Below, one piece after another: positions 47,201 through 62,200 of a stretch of DNA of 64,000 bases. The stretch's first letter is position 1. Every line of letters begins with the position of its first letter. The DNA comes from Aphrocallistes beatrix (lineage: Eukaryota > Porifera > Hexactinellida > Sceptrulophora > Aphrocallistidae): the NCBI GenBank assembly GCA_963281255.1, contig OY725488.1, positions 558,001 to 622,000 of the forward strand, read 5' to 3'. The translations under genes were made by a program, and so were the position numbers. The notes beneath the pieces are model-generated. The model saw only the letters and a list, made by a program, of their open reading frames with translations, had not been told where the DNA came from and ran no database searches.

Positions 47201-50200
47201 GTATGATATCTCAGTGAGTCTGTCTACAATGATAGGAGAAGGTCCCAAATCTTCTCTTCAGATCAGAACACTGGAAACTGGTGAGAATATATTTTATTCC
47301 TTTTTGTTTCTGTTATTTGCTAGTAATATTTGATTAAATGATCTCTCCACAGCTCCTACTGCTTCTCCCACGAATCTGAACACACTGGTCCTCTCTGCAA
47401 ACATCATCAGTGTGACCTGGGATCCTCCTGCACCTATCGATCAGAACGGAGTGATTACTCACTATCTCCTCACCTTTCGAGGAATTGAAAGAGACACAAC
47501 TACTCGCAACATTATTCTCTACTCCAACGGCAGTTATTTCACCAACTCTATCCTCTCTGATTTAGATGAATTTACAACTTATGAAATTGAAGTGTTTGCT
47601 TCTACTCAGTTAGGATATGGTCCCAAAGCCTTCACTTCAGCAAGAACAGAACAAGAGAGTAAGTTGCATTCTCCATTCACCATTTAAGATGTGCAAAGAT
47701 AATATATTGTCAAGCAGAATAACTTGATTATGCACATATCGCCATGCATGTAAAGGGGACTGAAAATTTGTTTGAGATAGCCAGTTAATGTTCAAATATT
47801 TAGATGCATCTTTTATGCGACCTCTTCCAAGGATCCTATCCCCACTCCTAAGTGTTTATATTTTTGCTGAGCCATATATCGAATAATACCCATGGTGGTG
47901 GTAATTATTCTTATTCTCAATCTATTTGGTGAACTTTTTTTTTACTTTGGAAAATATAGAATTTTGAATGATTGCAATCAGGAGTGATTTGATAAATTAA
48001 AATGAGAATAAGTTCCTCTAAACTTTTAACTTTTTTAAGAGGAAACAAAAGATGCTACCCTCTTTTGGGGCGATTATATTAAAATATATAAGTACAATCA
48101 GGTTCGCTTAATATGAACATTCGTTTATTATGAACTAACTCTCTGGCCCCAATTGAACAGGTTCCATAGGATTTGTATTAGGTCGAGTTCGCTTAATATG
48201 CAGTCTCTCTATTATGAACAGCCTTTTTGGTCCCCAAGGTGTTCATAATAAGCGACCCTGACTGTACCTCTTTATCATTTAACTGGTTTGTTTGGATATT
48301 CAATGAACTCTGAAACAAGGTTTCACACACGATTTTATTTATGGTGGTAGGTGAAGGGGGAGATTGCAGGGACATTTTAAATATTATGTTGTTGGCTTGA
48401 TATAGCACTATTACATTTCGATTCTCCAAAATTCTTAGAGGAAGACTCAAGCAGGGAGGCCGGGGGGGTATGAGGTCCACCAGTATGAACCTAGCACATA
48501 CGTACTATATTAGTTAATTAAATAAAACTTCATTTAGTTCCATCTGCTACTCCCGACAATGTCCGAACTGACGTACTGAGCTCTACTTCTATCCGAGTGA
48601 CATGGGATGCTCCAGACATGACACATTGGAACGGTATCCTCCTCTTCTACTCACTGACTTACTACGGAGTGGGATTGGACGGAGTGATTCGGGTGGTTAA
48701 CTACACCATCTCAGGATCCAACCACACGAATGAGACGTACCTATTCTCAGGTCTACAGGAGTACACGGAGTATGAGTTCCTGGTAGCTGCTCACACGAGT
48801 GTGGGGAGAGGACATGCTGCATCAGTTAGTGCTCGTACTCTTGAATCAGGTATTTCATTTCTAATGCAACTCCTAATGAAACGTACGTATTCCTTATGCG
48901 TACTAGGATGCGGCCTGATGTCCGTGTTAGGGAACTAATTTAGTTAACTTGCTTAGTTTCTTCCTTTTTGTTGGGTTAGTGCCGCGGGCATATTGTTTTG
49001 TGTTTCTATGATTTGTTTTACTATTTAGACTATACACTGCCTGAACAAAAGTATTCGTACACCCCATAATTTCCTATACAAATAGTTATAATACTGATTT
49101 ATTTAGCGAGTCAAGGTATTTAATTGGTAAGAGATACGCTTAATTTAACTTCAAATTCGAATTCTCCATATTCGAATTACTCATTTTATGATCTTTTCAC
49201 TCGATTAATCTCCCACAAGGTTAAATATTCTCAGACTGTGCCATATCGTACCCTTATGCCATCATATACAATGGTGATAACTCGTGATATGTGCCATAGG
49301 GTAGCAAATGCCGAAAATACTTAATTTTGAAGGAGAGTAATTAAGTTAAAAGCTTATAAAGTGGGTAATTTGAATATGGAGAATTCGAATTTGAAGACAA
49401 ATTAAGTGTATCTCTTACCAATTAAATACCTTGACTCGCTAAATGAATCAGTATTATAACTATTTGTATGGGGAATTATGGGGTGTACGAATACTTTTGT
49501 TCAGGCAGTGTAGAGTGCGATCTTCTTATTCCACGCCGAGTTTCTCACATTAGTCAATTTGAGAGAACACTATAGTCCATATTTGAAATATTCGTTTTAC
49601 TGTGTACATATCTATCATATACTATTTTATAGTTCCCAGCGCTGCACCCACTAATTTCAAAGTAGAAGTTCTCTCCTCTCTGATATTATCAACTTCCTGG
49701 TACGAGCCTCCCTTCTCTGAACAGAACGGAGTGTTAACAAAGTACAGAGTAACATGGAAGGGATTGGAGAGAGACAGAGTAGTGAGAAGTTTAGACATCC
49801 CAGTGAACAGCAGTTCTAACACATCTTATGCGTTGACTGGACTGGATGCACACACGAGTTATGTTGTGAATGTGAGTAGTTTCACTTCAGTTGGATCTGG
49901 TCCTATCTCCAGTCGAACAGTCACAACTCTGGAAGACAGTGAGTTTACCTGAGTGTAACATAGAATGATGTTGTTTATGAAATCAATATTTGAATATTCT
50001 GTTTATTTCTCAGTTCCATCTTCACCTGTTCGTAACCTAACAACCTCAACATCTCAACTGAATGCCACATCAATCTTTGTGAGATGGAGTGTACCAGTTC
50101 TGAATGATCTGAACGGAGTTCTCCTCAACTACAATATAATCTATTCTGGCATCGAGATTGACACAGATACAAGAGTTATCTACTTGTCTAATCCTGGTTT

Positions 50201-53200
50201 CGGAGATCAATCTATCACACTAACAAGCTTAGAAGAGTATACAACTTATTCCATTATTATATCTGCATACACTCAAGTTGGTCAAGGTCCAGATGTTATT
50301 GTTAAGCAGAGAACTAATCAAGATGGTGAGTGTTGTTGATTGTTGTTCATGTTATTACTTTTTCTTGTAATTATTACATTTCCCACTTTAGTACCTACTG
50401 CTGCTCCCACTTCATTCTCTGTGAATGCCATCTCTCCTCGAACCATCAACACAACTTGGGAACCTCCTCCTCCTTACCACTTGGGTGGAGTCATCACAAG
50501 CTACACACTCACGTACAGAGGTGTGGAGAGAGACACTTCTCTGAAGACTAAAATACTGACTGTATTGAACGGTAGTATTTACATCACTCCTGCTCTGACT
50601 GACTTAGAAGAAGACACTCACTATGAGATATCTGTTCGAGCTAATACGATTGTAGGAGCAGGCCCTTGGGCTAGCATCACTGTTTATACTCCTGAAGATG
50701 GTGAGCTTAATTTTAGTTTTGCATTAAGGTTTACTATTTCTTGTGAATCGTATTTTCCCATCTGTCCTGAAAAAAACGTAGACATTTACTATTGCCATAG
50801 TTAGAATTTGGGTCTACTTTCCAGTACATATCCCAATTTCTTGAGGGGCGGGCTTGTGAACCTATAACATTCCTAAAAGTTTAGATTAGTTATATCATAT
50901 CAAAAATACAAAGTTTGTACTATTAACGACAACTTATTCCTTCTTGTTTCAATCTGTTTTCTCTTTCTGGAAAATATGTACACTAAGTTATCTCATGATA
51001 ATAACAAGAAAGGACTTTCAAGAGGTTTGGATTGGTGAATTACGTACGCGCATTCATGCCCACACAATCACAATGAAATATTGAATTCGAGTAGAAATTG
51101 TTGTTTGTATTAAATGAAACCATTAGAATTTAATAGAAGTATGCTGAATTCCATGTTTGTTGAAGTAAGTCGATTTTACTTTTAATGACTATGAATATAT
51201 AGGTCTATAATACATTTGTTGCTGGAATCAATTTTCCCGTCCAATTAAAATTAGCCTTAATCATATACTTATACTTTGAATATACATTTTGCAAATTTCC
51301 GATGTGACCACAATCACGATTCTACAAAGGTCGGCTATCCGCATCGTGTAATGCTTTATAATATATTTCAATAGTTCCATCTTCATCTGTCCGTAACCTA
51401 ACTACTTCAACTTCACAGCTGAATGCCAGATCCATCCTTGTAAGATGGAGTGTACCAGTTCTGAATGATCTGAACGGAGTTCTTCTCAACTACTCTATCA
51501 ACTATTCTGGTATCGAGATTGACACAGTTCCTGGAGTCATCTATTTGTCTAATCCTGGATTCGGAGATCAATCATTTACTCTAACAAATCTAGAAGAGTA
51601 CACAACATATTCAATTAACATTTCTGTTTACACAAAAGTGGGTAAAGGTCCTGATGTTATTGTCAGGCAAATAACTAATCAAGATGGTGAGTTTTCTTCA
51701 TTTTGTTGTAGTAATGACATTGCATTGTTTCTACTATCATATACCCTACAGTTCCCACTGCTGCTCCCACTTCATTCTCTGCGAATGCCATCTCTCCTCG
51801 AACCATCAACACAACTTGGGAACCTCCTCCTCCTTATCACTTGGGTGGAGTCATCACAAGCTACACACTCACGTACAGAGGTGTGGAGAGAGACACTTCT
51901 CTGAATACTAAAATACTGACTGTATTGAACGGTAGTATTTACATCACTCCTGCTCTGACTAACTTAGAAGAAGACACTCACTATGAGATATCTGTTAGAG
52001 CTAACACGAGTGTAGGAGCAGGTCCTTGGACTAACCTCACTGTTCACACTCCTGAAGATGGTGAGATTAACTTCAATTTTAAATTTTACAACCTAACGAT
52101 GATGAACTTTCTTTTAGCTCCTAGTATGAATATTATTTAATTCTGCCACGCATCACTCTCGAATAATTATACGTATTTGATATGAATTATGATGTTGGAA
52201 TCTGAAATTGTGTCATTGTCCTAATTTATTTAACAAAAAAATTGATGAATTTGTTTTAATACACAAACACGCACTATGCACTTAACAGGATAGCTTACTT
52301 ACAAGTATATTCATGCCGATTTTTAAAAGATGTTTTCATCCCATTGACATATAATAGACCTGGCCAAACTAGAAGGCAAATTCTAGTGGTTACTATACAA
52401 TTGGGCCAAATCCCACTGAAATATTTTGATATGGGAAAATCTGACCTATTAGAAAAGGTGTATATGGATAAATTTTTATCTAAATCGGATCAGATTTATT
52501 TGAATATATCCATGTAATCTCAGTTTAGTTTGTGATTTCCAAAAATATAAACAATAATATAGTTCTAGCAATATATATACGTATATTTGTATTATATAAA
52601 TATACACTGATAAGTTATAACGACCACTGCACTTCAATAATTCGACTTACTACCTAATATTAGTTTATTAAAACTTTATTTACTGTTTATTTTAGTTCCA
52701 TCTTCATCTGTTCGTAATCTAACAACCTCAACATCACAACAGAATTCCAGATCAATCCTTGTGGGATGGAATGTACCAATTCTCAATGATCTGAACGGAG
52801 TTCTACTCAATTACTCCATCAACTATTCTGGTATTGAGATTGACACAGTTCCCAGAGTCATCTACTTGTCTAGTCCTGATTTTGAGGAACAATTATTTAC
52901 TCTAACAAATCTGGAAGAATATACAACTTATTCGATTAACATTTCTGTTTACACGAAAGTGGGTAGAGGTCCTGATGCTATTGTAACACAGAGAACTAAT
53001 CAAGATGGTGAGTTTTAATTCTATTTCTGAAATGTTTTTTTGCATTTTCTACATTCCCTCTTCTCCAGTTCCCACTGGTGCTCCTACTTCATTCTCTGCG
53101 AATGCCATCTCTCCTCGAACCATCAACACAACTTGGGAACCTCCTCCTCTTTATCACTTTGGTGGAGTCATCACAAGCTACACACTCACGTACAGAGGTG

Positions 53201-56200
53201 TGGAGAGAGACACTTCTCTGAAGACTAAAATACTGACTGTATTGAACGGTAGTATTTACATCACTCCTGTTCTGACTGACTTAGAAGAAGACACTCACTA
53301 TGAAATATCAGTTCGAGCTAACACGAGTGTAGGAGCAGGTCCTTGGATGACAGTCACCGTCCACACTCCTGAAGATGGTAATGCTAATATTGTCCACTTG
53401 TTTACATTTTAAAGTTCGTATTCATTTCACAAATACGTAGTGGATTTCATAGTACACTTATTTAATTTCAAATTTGATAGATGCTGCACATGGCACATAT
53501 TATGATTCCTGTCAGGGTTCTACCCAGCCCGTTATGGCGTCTCGAGTCGGTACGCCTTTGGGAAGATGATATCCTTTTTGAATATATACATATATAGTAG
53601 TGTGCAGTCGTGCGTATCCAGGGGGGAGGGCACAGGGGCCCCCACCCATCATAATTTAATGAAGTGTATACTAACTTCGATGAATCTGCATATTGTAAAA
53701 TAAATGTTGTCAGCTTCCAGGGCCCCCAGACCCCCAACTGGGCTGTACTCCTCTGCGTCAGAAAATTCTGGCTACGCCACTACCGATACGAGAACCCTGT
53801 CTGTACGATCTTTAGTCTATCCTTAATTAAAATCCAATCTAACGTATAAAATTGTGTAAATCTAATTCGATTGTACTTTATGCAGATGGAAGTAAATTGA
53901 TTAAATTTTCATGTTCTACAAATAATAATATAATAATTTATACACATCTTTAAATAGTTCCATCTTCATCGGTCCATAATCTGACAACTTCAACATCACA
54001 ACTGGATGCCAGATCAATCCTTGTGAGATGGAGTGTGCCAGTTGAGAATGACCTGAACGGAATTCTTCTCAACTATTCTATTCGTTATTTCGGTATCGAG
54101 ATTGACACAGTTTCCAGGGTTATCTACTTGTCCAATCCTGGTTTCGGAGATCAATCTTTTACTCTAACAAATCTCCAAGAATACACAACTTATTCCATTA
54201 ATGTGTCTTCTTACACGAAAGTGGGTAAAGGTCCTGATGCTATCGTCAGACAGAGAACTAATCAAGATGGTGAGTTCTAGATCTCTTCTCTCATTCTATT
54301 TATTGCTCTCATAAACTTAACACCTGTTCTCTTAGCTCCCTCGAGCATCCCTACACACCTCAGAGCCACACCTCTCTCCTCTACCATCCTCAGTGTCAGC
54401 TGGGAGGATCCTGTCTACTCGGATCAGAACGGTGTCATCACACAGTACACTCTGACCTATCAGGGAGTGGAGAGAGACAGTCTGTCCCGCACTCTCACTC
54501 TCCCTCAGACCAATGTCTCCCTCACCTGTCACAACATTGACTCTCTTGAGGAGTTCACCACTTACGTGATCTCACTGTCTGCTCACACCTCTGTAGGAGC
54601 TGGTCCTGTAGCCAGTGTCACGGTTATCACAGATGAACACTGTGAGTGGATTTGTAGATTTGTTAATCGCTGTAAATGAATCTCCACTCTTACTCTCTTC
54701 TCCATTGTTAGTTCCAACTTCTGCACCAAACAACCTGACAGCAACTGCCACGGATTCCACGAGTATTCTCGTCCATTGGGACGCTCCTGTGATGCAGGAT
54801 TGGAATGGTGTATTACTGAATTACGTGGTTTACTACTACGGAGTGGAACAAGATAGTGTAGTCCGAACAGTCCCGATAACGATCCAAGGTTCCAATCACT
54901 CTGATCAGGAGTATTTGATTGTGGGATTGGAAGAGTATACACATTACCGAATCGTCGTGACCTCTGTGACGAGTATTGGTGCAGGCACAGCTGCTAACAC
55001 AACTGTTCGAACTCGACAAGCAGGTTAGTGTCTTACAGATGTACGATATACTTTTGTGTATATTTAGAAGGGAAGTTGATTAACAATCTCAAATTTGGGT
55101 TTTATTATAATGACTAAAATATTACTAATATCTTTATTTAGGATCTTGACACTTGTATTCCAATTTTATTAATAATCAATTAAAAACGCATATGACGTTG
55201 TAAACAAATGCTCGTGTATCTACTCTACTTATTTTTAGCACCAAGTGGCATTCCTACTCTCTTGACTACTACTGCATTGTCTCCTTCTGTGGTGCTTGCA
55301 ACCTGGTACGAACCTCTCTACTCTGAACAGAACGGAGTGTTAACAAAGTACAGAGTAACATGGAAGGGATTGGAGAGAGACAGAGTAGTGAGAAGTGTAG
55401 ACATCCCAGTGAACAGCAGTTCTAACACATCTTATGCGTTGACTGGACTGGATGCACACACGAGTTATGTTGTGAATGTGAGTAGTTTCACTTCAGTTGG
55501 ATCTGGTCCTATCTCCAGTCGAACAGTCACAACTCTGGAAGGCAGTGAGTACTTTTTATAAATTAGATTTGTTTTACTTGAAGTACTCTTATGCATTTGC
55601 TTTATATTTTACACAATATTATAGCTCCATCTTCTACGATTCTGCAGCTGAGTGCTGTGGCTGACTCTGATTCCATCCAAGTGATCTGGTCCATGCCTGT
55701 AATGAATGACCTGAATGGTGTCCCTACTCACTATTCACTGAGATATTCTGGCATTGAGTTCCAGACGACAGAGAAGATAATCCAAATCAACTACACCTCC
55801 TCCTCTGACAATGTGACCACTTCTCTGAGTGGTTTGGAGGCTGCCACAGTGTATGATATCTCAGTGAGTCTGTCTACAATGATAGGAGAAGGTCCCAAAT
55901 CTTCTCTTCAGATCAGAACACTGGAAACTGGTGAGAATATATTTAATTCCTTTTTGTTTCTATTATTTGCTAGTAATATTTGATTGAATGATCTCTCCAC
56001 AGCTCCTACTGATTCTCCCACGAATCTGAACACACTGGTCCTCTCTGCTAACATCATCAGTCTGACCTGGGATCCTCCTGCACCTATCGATCAGAACGGA
56101 GTGATTACTCACTATCTCCTCACCTTTCGAGGAATTGAAAGAGACACAACTACTCGCAACATTATTCTCTACTCCAACGGCAGTTATTTCACCAACTCTA

Positions 56201-59200
56201 TCCTCTCTGATTTGGATGAATTTACAACTTATGAAATTGAGGTGTTTGCTTCTACTCAGTTAGGATATGGTCCCAAAGCCTTCACTTCAGCAAGAACAGA
56301 ACAAGAGAGTAAGTTGCATTCTCCATTCACCATTTAAGATGTGCAAAGATAATATATTGTCAAGCAGAATAACTTGATTATGCACATATCGCCATGCATG
56401 TAGAGGGAACTGAAAAAATCAAAAAAATCACTGGTTTCACACACGATTTTATTTATGGTGGTAGGTGAAGGGGGAGATTGCAGGGACATTTTAAATATTA
56501 TGTTGTTGGCTTGATATAGCACTATTACATTTCGATTCTCCAAAATTCTTAGAGGAAGACTCAAGCAGGGAGGCCGGGGGGGTATGAGGTCCACCAGTAT
56601 GAACCTAGCACATACGTACTATATTAGTTAATTAAATAAAACTTCATTTAGTTCCATCTGCTACTCCCGACAATGTCCGAACTGACGTACTGAGCTCTAC
56701 TTCTATCCGAGTGACATGGGATGCTCCAGACATGACACATTGGAACGGTATCCTCCTCTTCTACTCACTGACTTACTACGGAGTGGGATTGGACGGAGTG
56801 ATTCGGGTGGTTAACTACACCATCTCAGGATCCAACCACACGAATGAGACGTACCTATTCTCAGGTCTACAGGAGTACACGGAGTATGAGTTCCTGGTAG
56901 CTGCTCACACGAGTGTGGGGAGAGGACATGCTGCATCAGTTAGTGCTCGTACTCTTGAATCAGGTATTTCATTTCTAATGCAACTCCTAATGAAACGTAC
57001 GTATTCCTTATGCGTACTAGGATGCGGCCTGATGTCCGTGTTAGGGAACTAATTTAGTTAACTTGCTTAGTTTCTTCCTTTTTGTTGGATTAGTGCCGCG
57101 GGCATATTGTTTTGTGTTTCTATGATTTGTTTTACTATTTAGACTATACACTGCCTGAACAAAAGTATTCGTACACCCCATAATTTCCTATACAAATAGT
57201 TATAATACTGATTTATTTAGCGAGTCAAGGTATTTAATTGGTAAGAGATACGCTTAATTTAACTTCAAATTCGAATTCTCCATATTCGAATTACTCATTT
57301 TATGATCTTTTCACTCGATTAATCTCCCACAAGGTTAAATATTCTCAGACTGTGCCATATCGTACCCTTATGCCATCATATACAATGGTGATAACTCGTG
57401 ATATGTGCCATAGGGTAGCAAATGCCGAAAATACTTAATTTTGAAGGAGAGTAATTAAGTTAAAAGCTTATAAAGTGGGTAATTTGAATATGGAGAATTC
57501 GAATTTGAAGACAAATTAAGTGTATCTCTTACCAATTAAATACCTTGACTCGCTAAATGAATCAGTATTATAACTATTTGTATGGGGAATTATGGGGTGT
57601 ACGAATACTTTTGTTCAGGCAGTGTAGAGTGCGATCTTCTTATTCCACGCCGAGTTTCTCACATTAGTCAATTTGAGAGAACACTATAGTCCATATTTGA
57701 AATATTCGTTTCACTGTGTACATATCTATCATATACTATTTTATAGTTCCCAGCGCTGCACCCACTAATTTCAAAGTAGAAGTTCTCTCCTCTCTGATAT
57801 TATCAACTTCCTGGTACGAGCCTCCCTTCTCTGAACAGAACGGAGTGTTAACAAAGTACAGAGTAACATGGAAGGGATTGGAGAGAGACAGAGTAGTGAG
57901 AAGTTTAGACATCCCAGTGAACAGCAGTTCTAACACATCTTATGCGTTGACTGGACTGGATGCACACACGAGTTATGTTGTGAATGTGAGTAGTTTCACT
58001 TCAGTTGGATCTGGTCCTATCTCCAGTCGAACAGTCACAACTCTGGAAGACAGTGAGTTTACCTGAGTGTAACATAGAATGATGTTGTTTATGAAATCAA
58101 TATTTGAATATTCTGTTTATTTCTCAGTTCCATCTTCACCTGTTCGTAACCTAACAACCTCAACATCTCAACTGAATGCCACATCAATCTTTGTGAGATG
58201 GAGTGTACCAGTTCTGAATGATCTGAACGGAGTTCTCCTCAACTACAATATAATCTATTCTGGCATCGAGATTGACACAGATACAAGAGTTATCTACTTG
58301 TCTAATCCTGGTTTCGGAGATCAATCTATCACACTAACAAGCTTAGAAGAGTATACAACTTATTCCATTATTATATCTGCATACACTCAAGTTGGTCAAG
58401 GTCCAGATGTTATTGTTAAGCAGAGAACTAATCAAGATGGTGAGTGTTGTTGATTGTTGTTCATGTTATTACTTTTTCTTGTAATTATTACATTTCCCAC
58501 TTTAGTACCTACTGCTGCTCCCACTTCATTCTCTGTGAATGCCATCTCTCCTCGAACCATCAACACAACTTGGGAACCTCCTCCTCCTTACCACTTGGGT
58601 GGAGTCATCACAAGCTACACACTCACGTACAGAGGTGTGGAGAGAGACACTTCTCTGAAGACTAAAATACTTACTGTATTGAACGGTAGTATTTACATCA
58701 CTCCTGCTCTGACTGACTTAGAAGAAGACACTCACTATGAGATATCTGTTCGAGCTAACACGAGTGTAGGAGCAGGTCCTTGGACTAGTTTAACAGTTCT
58801 TACTCCTGAAGATGGTGAGTTTATATTTTCGATTCTTATAGCCAAAAATATACTGAATCAATCTTATAGTTTCGCTTTATTACTTGGACAAGGTAACAAG
58901 TAAACTAAAATTAAGTTTTTACAACACACTTTCCATTAATAAATGCACTATAATAAAGTTAGATGACTTTACAAATAAGTGATTTGATTAATAAAGCAGG
59001 GATTATTGTATAGGAATAAAAGCATCCTTCTAGGTTCAGGTTAACATTTGTATCTTAGCACTGCTCCCTATTTGTTACTTAATCTTGCTCCTCTGTTTAA
59101 AGCATCTACCGATTGATGCTGGTAACATGCTGTTGCTCGTTTTTACCTTCAATGAGTTATATTTGCATTTTATATATGAAATAAATGAATTTTATTGTGA

Positions 59201-62200
59201 TTTGGAGTCTTACACAAATATTTTGTATGACTATTCCTCTTTGATCTTTAGTTCCATCTTCATCCGTCCGTAATCTGACTACTTCAACAACACAACTGAA
59301 TGCCAGATCAATCCTTGTGAGATGGAGTGTACCTGTTCTAAATGATCTGAACGGAGTTCTCCTCAACTATTCTTTCACCTACTTTGGTATCGAGATTGAC
59401 ACAGTTCCCAGAGTCATCTACTTGTCTAATCCTGGATTCGGAGATCAGACACTCACTCTAACTAATCTGGAAGAATACACAACTTACTCCATCAATGTAT
59501 CTTCCTATACGAAAGTGGGCAAAGGTCCTGATGCTATCATTAAAGAGAGAACTAATCAAGATGGTGAGTTTTCATTCTTAGCTGCATTAGTAATACATAA
59601 GACTGCAATGCTTCTACTTCTCTCCTCTCAGTTCCCACTGCTGCACCCACTTCATTTTCTGCGACTGCCATCTCTCCTCGCACCATCAACACAACTTGGG
59701 AACCTCCTCCTCCTTATCACTTGGGTGGAGTCATCACAAGCTACACACTCACGTACAGAGGTGTGGAGAGAGACACTTCTCTGAAGACTAAAATACTGAC
59801 TGTATTGAACGGTAGTATTTACATCACTCCTGCTCTGACTGACTTAGAAGAAAACACTCACTATGAGATATCTGTTCGAGCTAACACGATTGTAGGAGCA
59901 GGTCCTTGGACTAACCTCACTGTTCATACTCCTGAAGATGGTCAGTTGAATATATGCACCATTTTATCTGATATACTGGTGATACTTTTGTTTGATGACA
60001 AATTAATTTCTACGATCTGTATTTTTCATCTTAAATATATTCCAAATTATTTTAGAAGTATATCCGCAACTAAACTTGCAATGGAAATTTCCTTTTTAAA
60101 TTTTAATAAATATTTCAAAATAGATACATCTGTTTTGTAACAAGCGGAAATTCTGAGCAGTCGATTGATATATGTTTAATTTATTCTCCAGTTCCATCTT
60201 CATCCATCGTTAACTTGTTTACTTCTACAACACAACTGAATTCCACATCAATCCTTGTAAGATGGAGTGTACCAGTTCTAAATGATCTGAATGGAGTTCT
60301 TCTCAATTATTCTATCACCTACTTTGGTATCGAGATTGACACAGTTCCTAGAATCATCTATTTGTCTAATCCTGGATTCGAAAATCAATCATTTACTCTA
60401 ACAAATCTGCAAGAATATACAACTTACTCCATTAATGTATCTTCCTATACGAAAGTGGGCAAAGGTCCTGATGCTATCATTAAAGAGAGAACTAATCAAG
60501 ATGGTGAGTTTTCATTGATCTTAGCTGCATAGTAATAACAATGCTTCTAACTTCTCTCCTCTCAGTTCCCACTGCTGCTCCCACTTCATTCTCTGCGAAT
60601 GCCATCTCTCCTCGAACCATCAACACAACTTGGGAACCTCCTCCTCCTTATCACTTGGGTGGAGTCATCACAAGCTACACACTCACGTACAGAGGATTGG
60701 AGAGAGACACTTCTCTGAAGACTAAAACACTGACTGTATTGAACGGTAGTATTTACATCACTCCTGCTCTGACTGACTTAGAAGAAGACACTCACTATGA
60801 GATATCTGTTCGAGCTAACACGAGTGTAGGAGCAGGTCCTTGGACTATCATCATGATCTACACTCCTGAAGATGGTGAGTTTTTGTTTTATTGTATTTTT
60901 GTTTGAAATAGTAGAGTCTCTTATGATACAATAGTTAGGTATTTATAGATTTCTTGTTTGTGTTCGAAATTTTTGGAGGATAAAATCACTATATTTTGTT
61001 TTTTTAGTAAGATAGATAACATGTTTGTATAATACTAGGTAGTATAATGATCTATTTTCATCTTGAACATCTGTCTACCAAATATATGAAGCAGACACAA
61101 GCTGGATATATACAGGGTGATCCAAAAGTTCTGCAACTATAAATTCTACTTCATTGATTTGACTAAGATAATTTAGTCTAACTTTAAATCGGTTTGCATC
61201 TATGGAATCTATCACCCTTCTTGTTTAGAAATAAACACTATTCATTGCGCAAAATATTTTTTATACAAATTTTTGAAATATTATATACCCGGGACTCCAA
61301 TAATCTGATCTCAAAAATGTCAAGTTCGAAAAAAACTTTTTTCTCTTGTTTAAATATATTTATATCTTCCTATAGTCAGTTATTAATTCAAAATACTAAT
61401 ATAGGACTATTTCTTTTGGTTTATTGACCGGGAATCACCAATAAGAACAACAATTGTTGAAGTATAATCATAGAATGTACCAAGCATTCGAGATTTTTTC
61501 CAAACATTTATGATCCACCTTAGCAAATACATTAGGAACGACAGGCAATTGGATTGCAAAATAATTGAAATAACCCTTATGATTTTCAAGTAAAACGAAA
61601 TGTCGGATGTTAGATCCTCATGTGTAAGTATAATACTTCAGAAAATTTGTTGCAGAACTTTTGGATCACCCTGTAAACTGTATTTAGTATAATTCTTGTA
61701 ATATAATGTCCGCTCTAACATATAATATACTATGGAAATGATCTGATTAATTCATAACATATTCAGCTCTCGTACCTAGACTTTAACAACAGCGTTGATA
61801 GTTAACTAATACTGTTTCGATATATATTTATAGTTCCATCTTCACCTGTTCGTAACATAACAACTTCAACGTCACTGAATGCCACAGCAATCATTGTGAG
61901 ATGGAATGTACCAGTTCTGAATAATCTGAACGGAGTTCTACTCAAATACTCTGTAACCTACTCTGGTATCGAGATTGACACAGTTCCCAGAATAATCTAC
62001 TTGTCTAGTCCTGGATTCGGAGATCAATCCATCACACTAACAAACTTAGAAGAGTATACAACTTATTCCATTATTATATCTCCTTTCACGAAGGTTGGTA
62101 AAGGCCCTGATGCTATTGTTAAGCAGAGAACTAATCAAGATGGTGAGCGTTGTTCTTAACTTGTCGTTCAGTAATTTTTTTTCCTGTGACTATTACATCT

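Larger units (their letters stand above)
45572..49938 (+). other. Gene B gamma block 1: seven distinct FN3 exons (exons 19-25)
   Basis: Exons 45572-45877, 45948-46259, 46583-46888, 46975-47280, 47353-47658, 48538-48849, 49633-49938 (306 or 312 nt). They are unlike alpha and beta and differ from each other, except that exons 21 and 25 (gamma3 and gamma7) share a near-identical core (NGVLTKYRVTWKGLERDRVV, VGSGPISSR). Starts are A- or V/F-P-T/S. The first ends in phase 1 at CACT|GTGAGT, so the next domain starts with Phe rather than Val. Confidence 0.85.
50014..54269 (+). other. Gene B alpha-beta FN3 array 2 (exons 26-32)
   Basis: Exons 50014-50325 (alpha), 50392-50700 (beta), 51375-51686 (alpha), 51752-52060 (beta), 52696-53007 (alpha), 53069-53377 (beta), 53958-54269 (alpha). 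Exons 28-32 are near copies of exons 14-18, with matching introns. Exon 27 is followed by an intron that matches the one after exon 13 for more than 500 bp. Confidence 0.85.
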
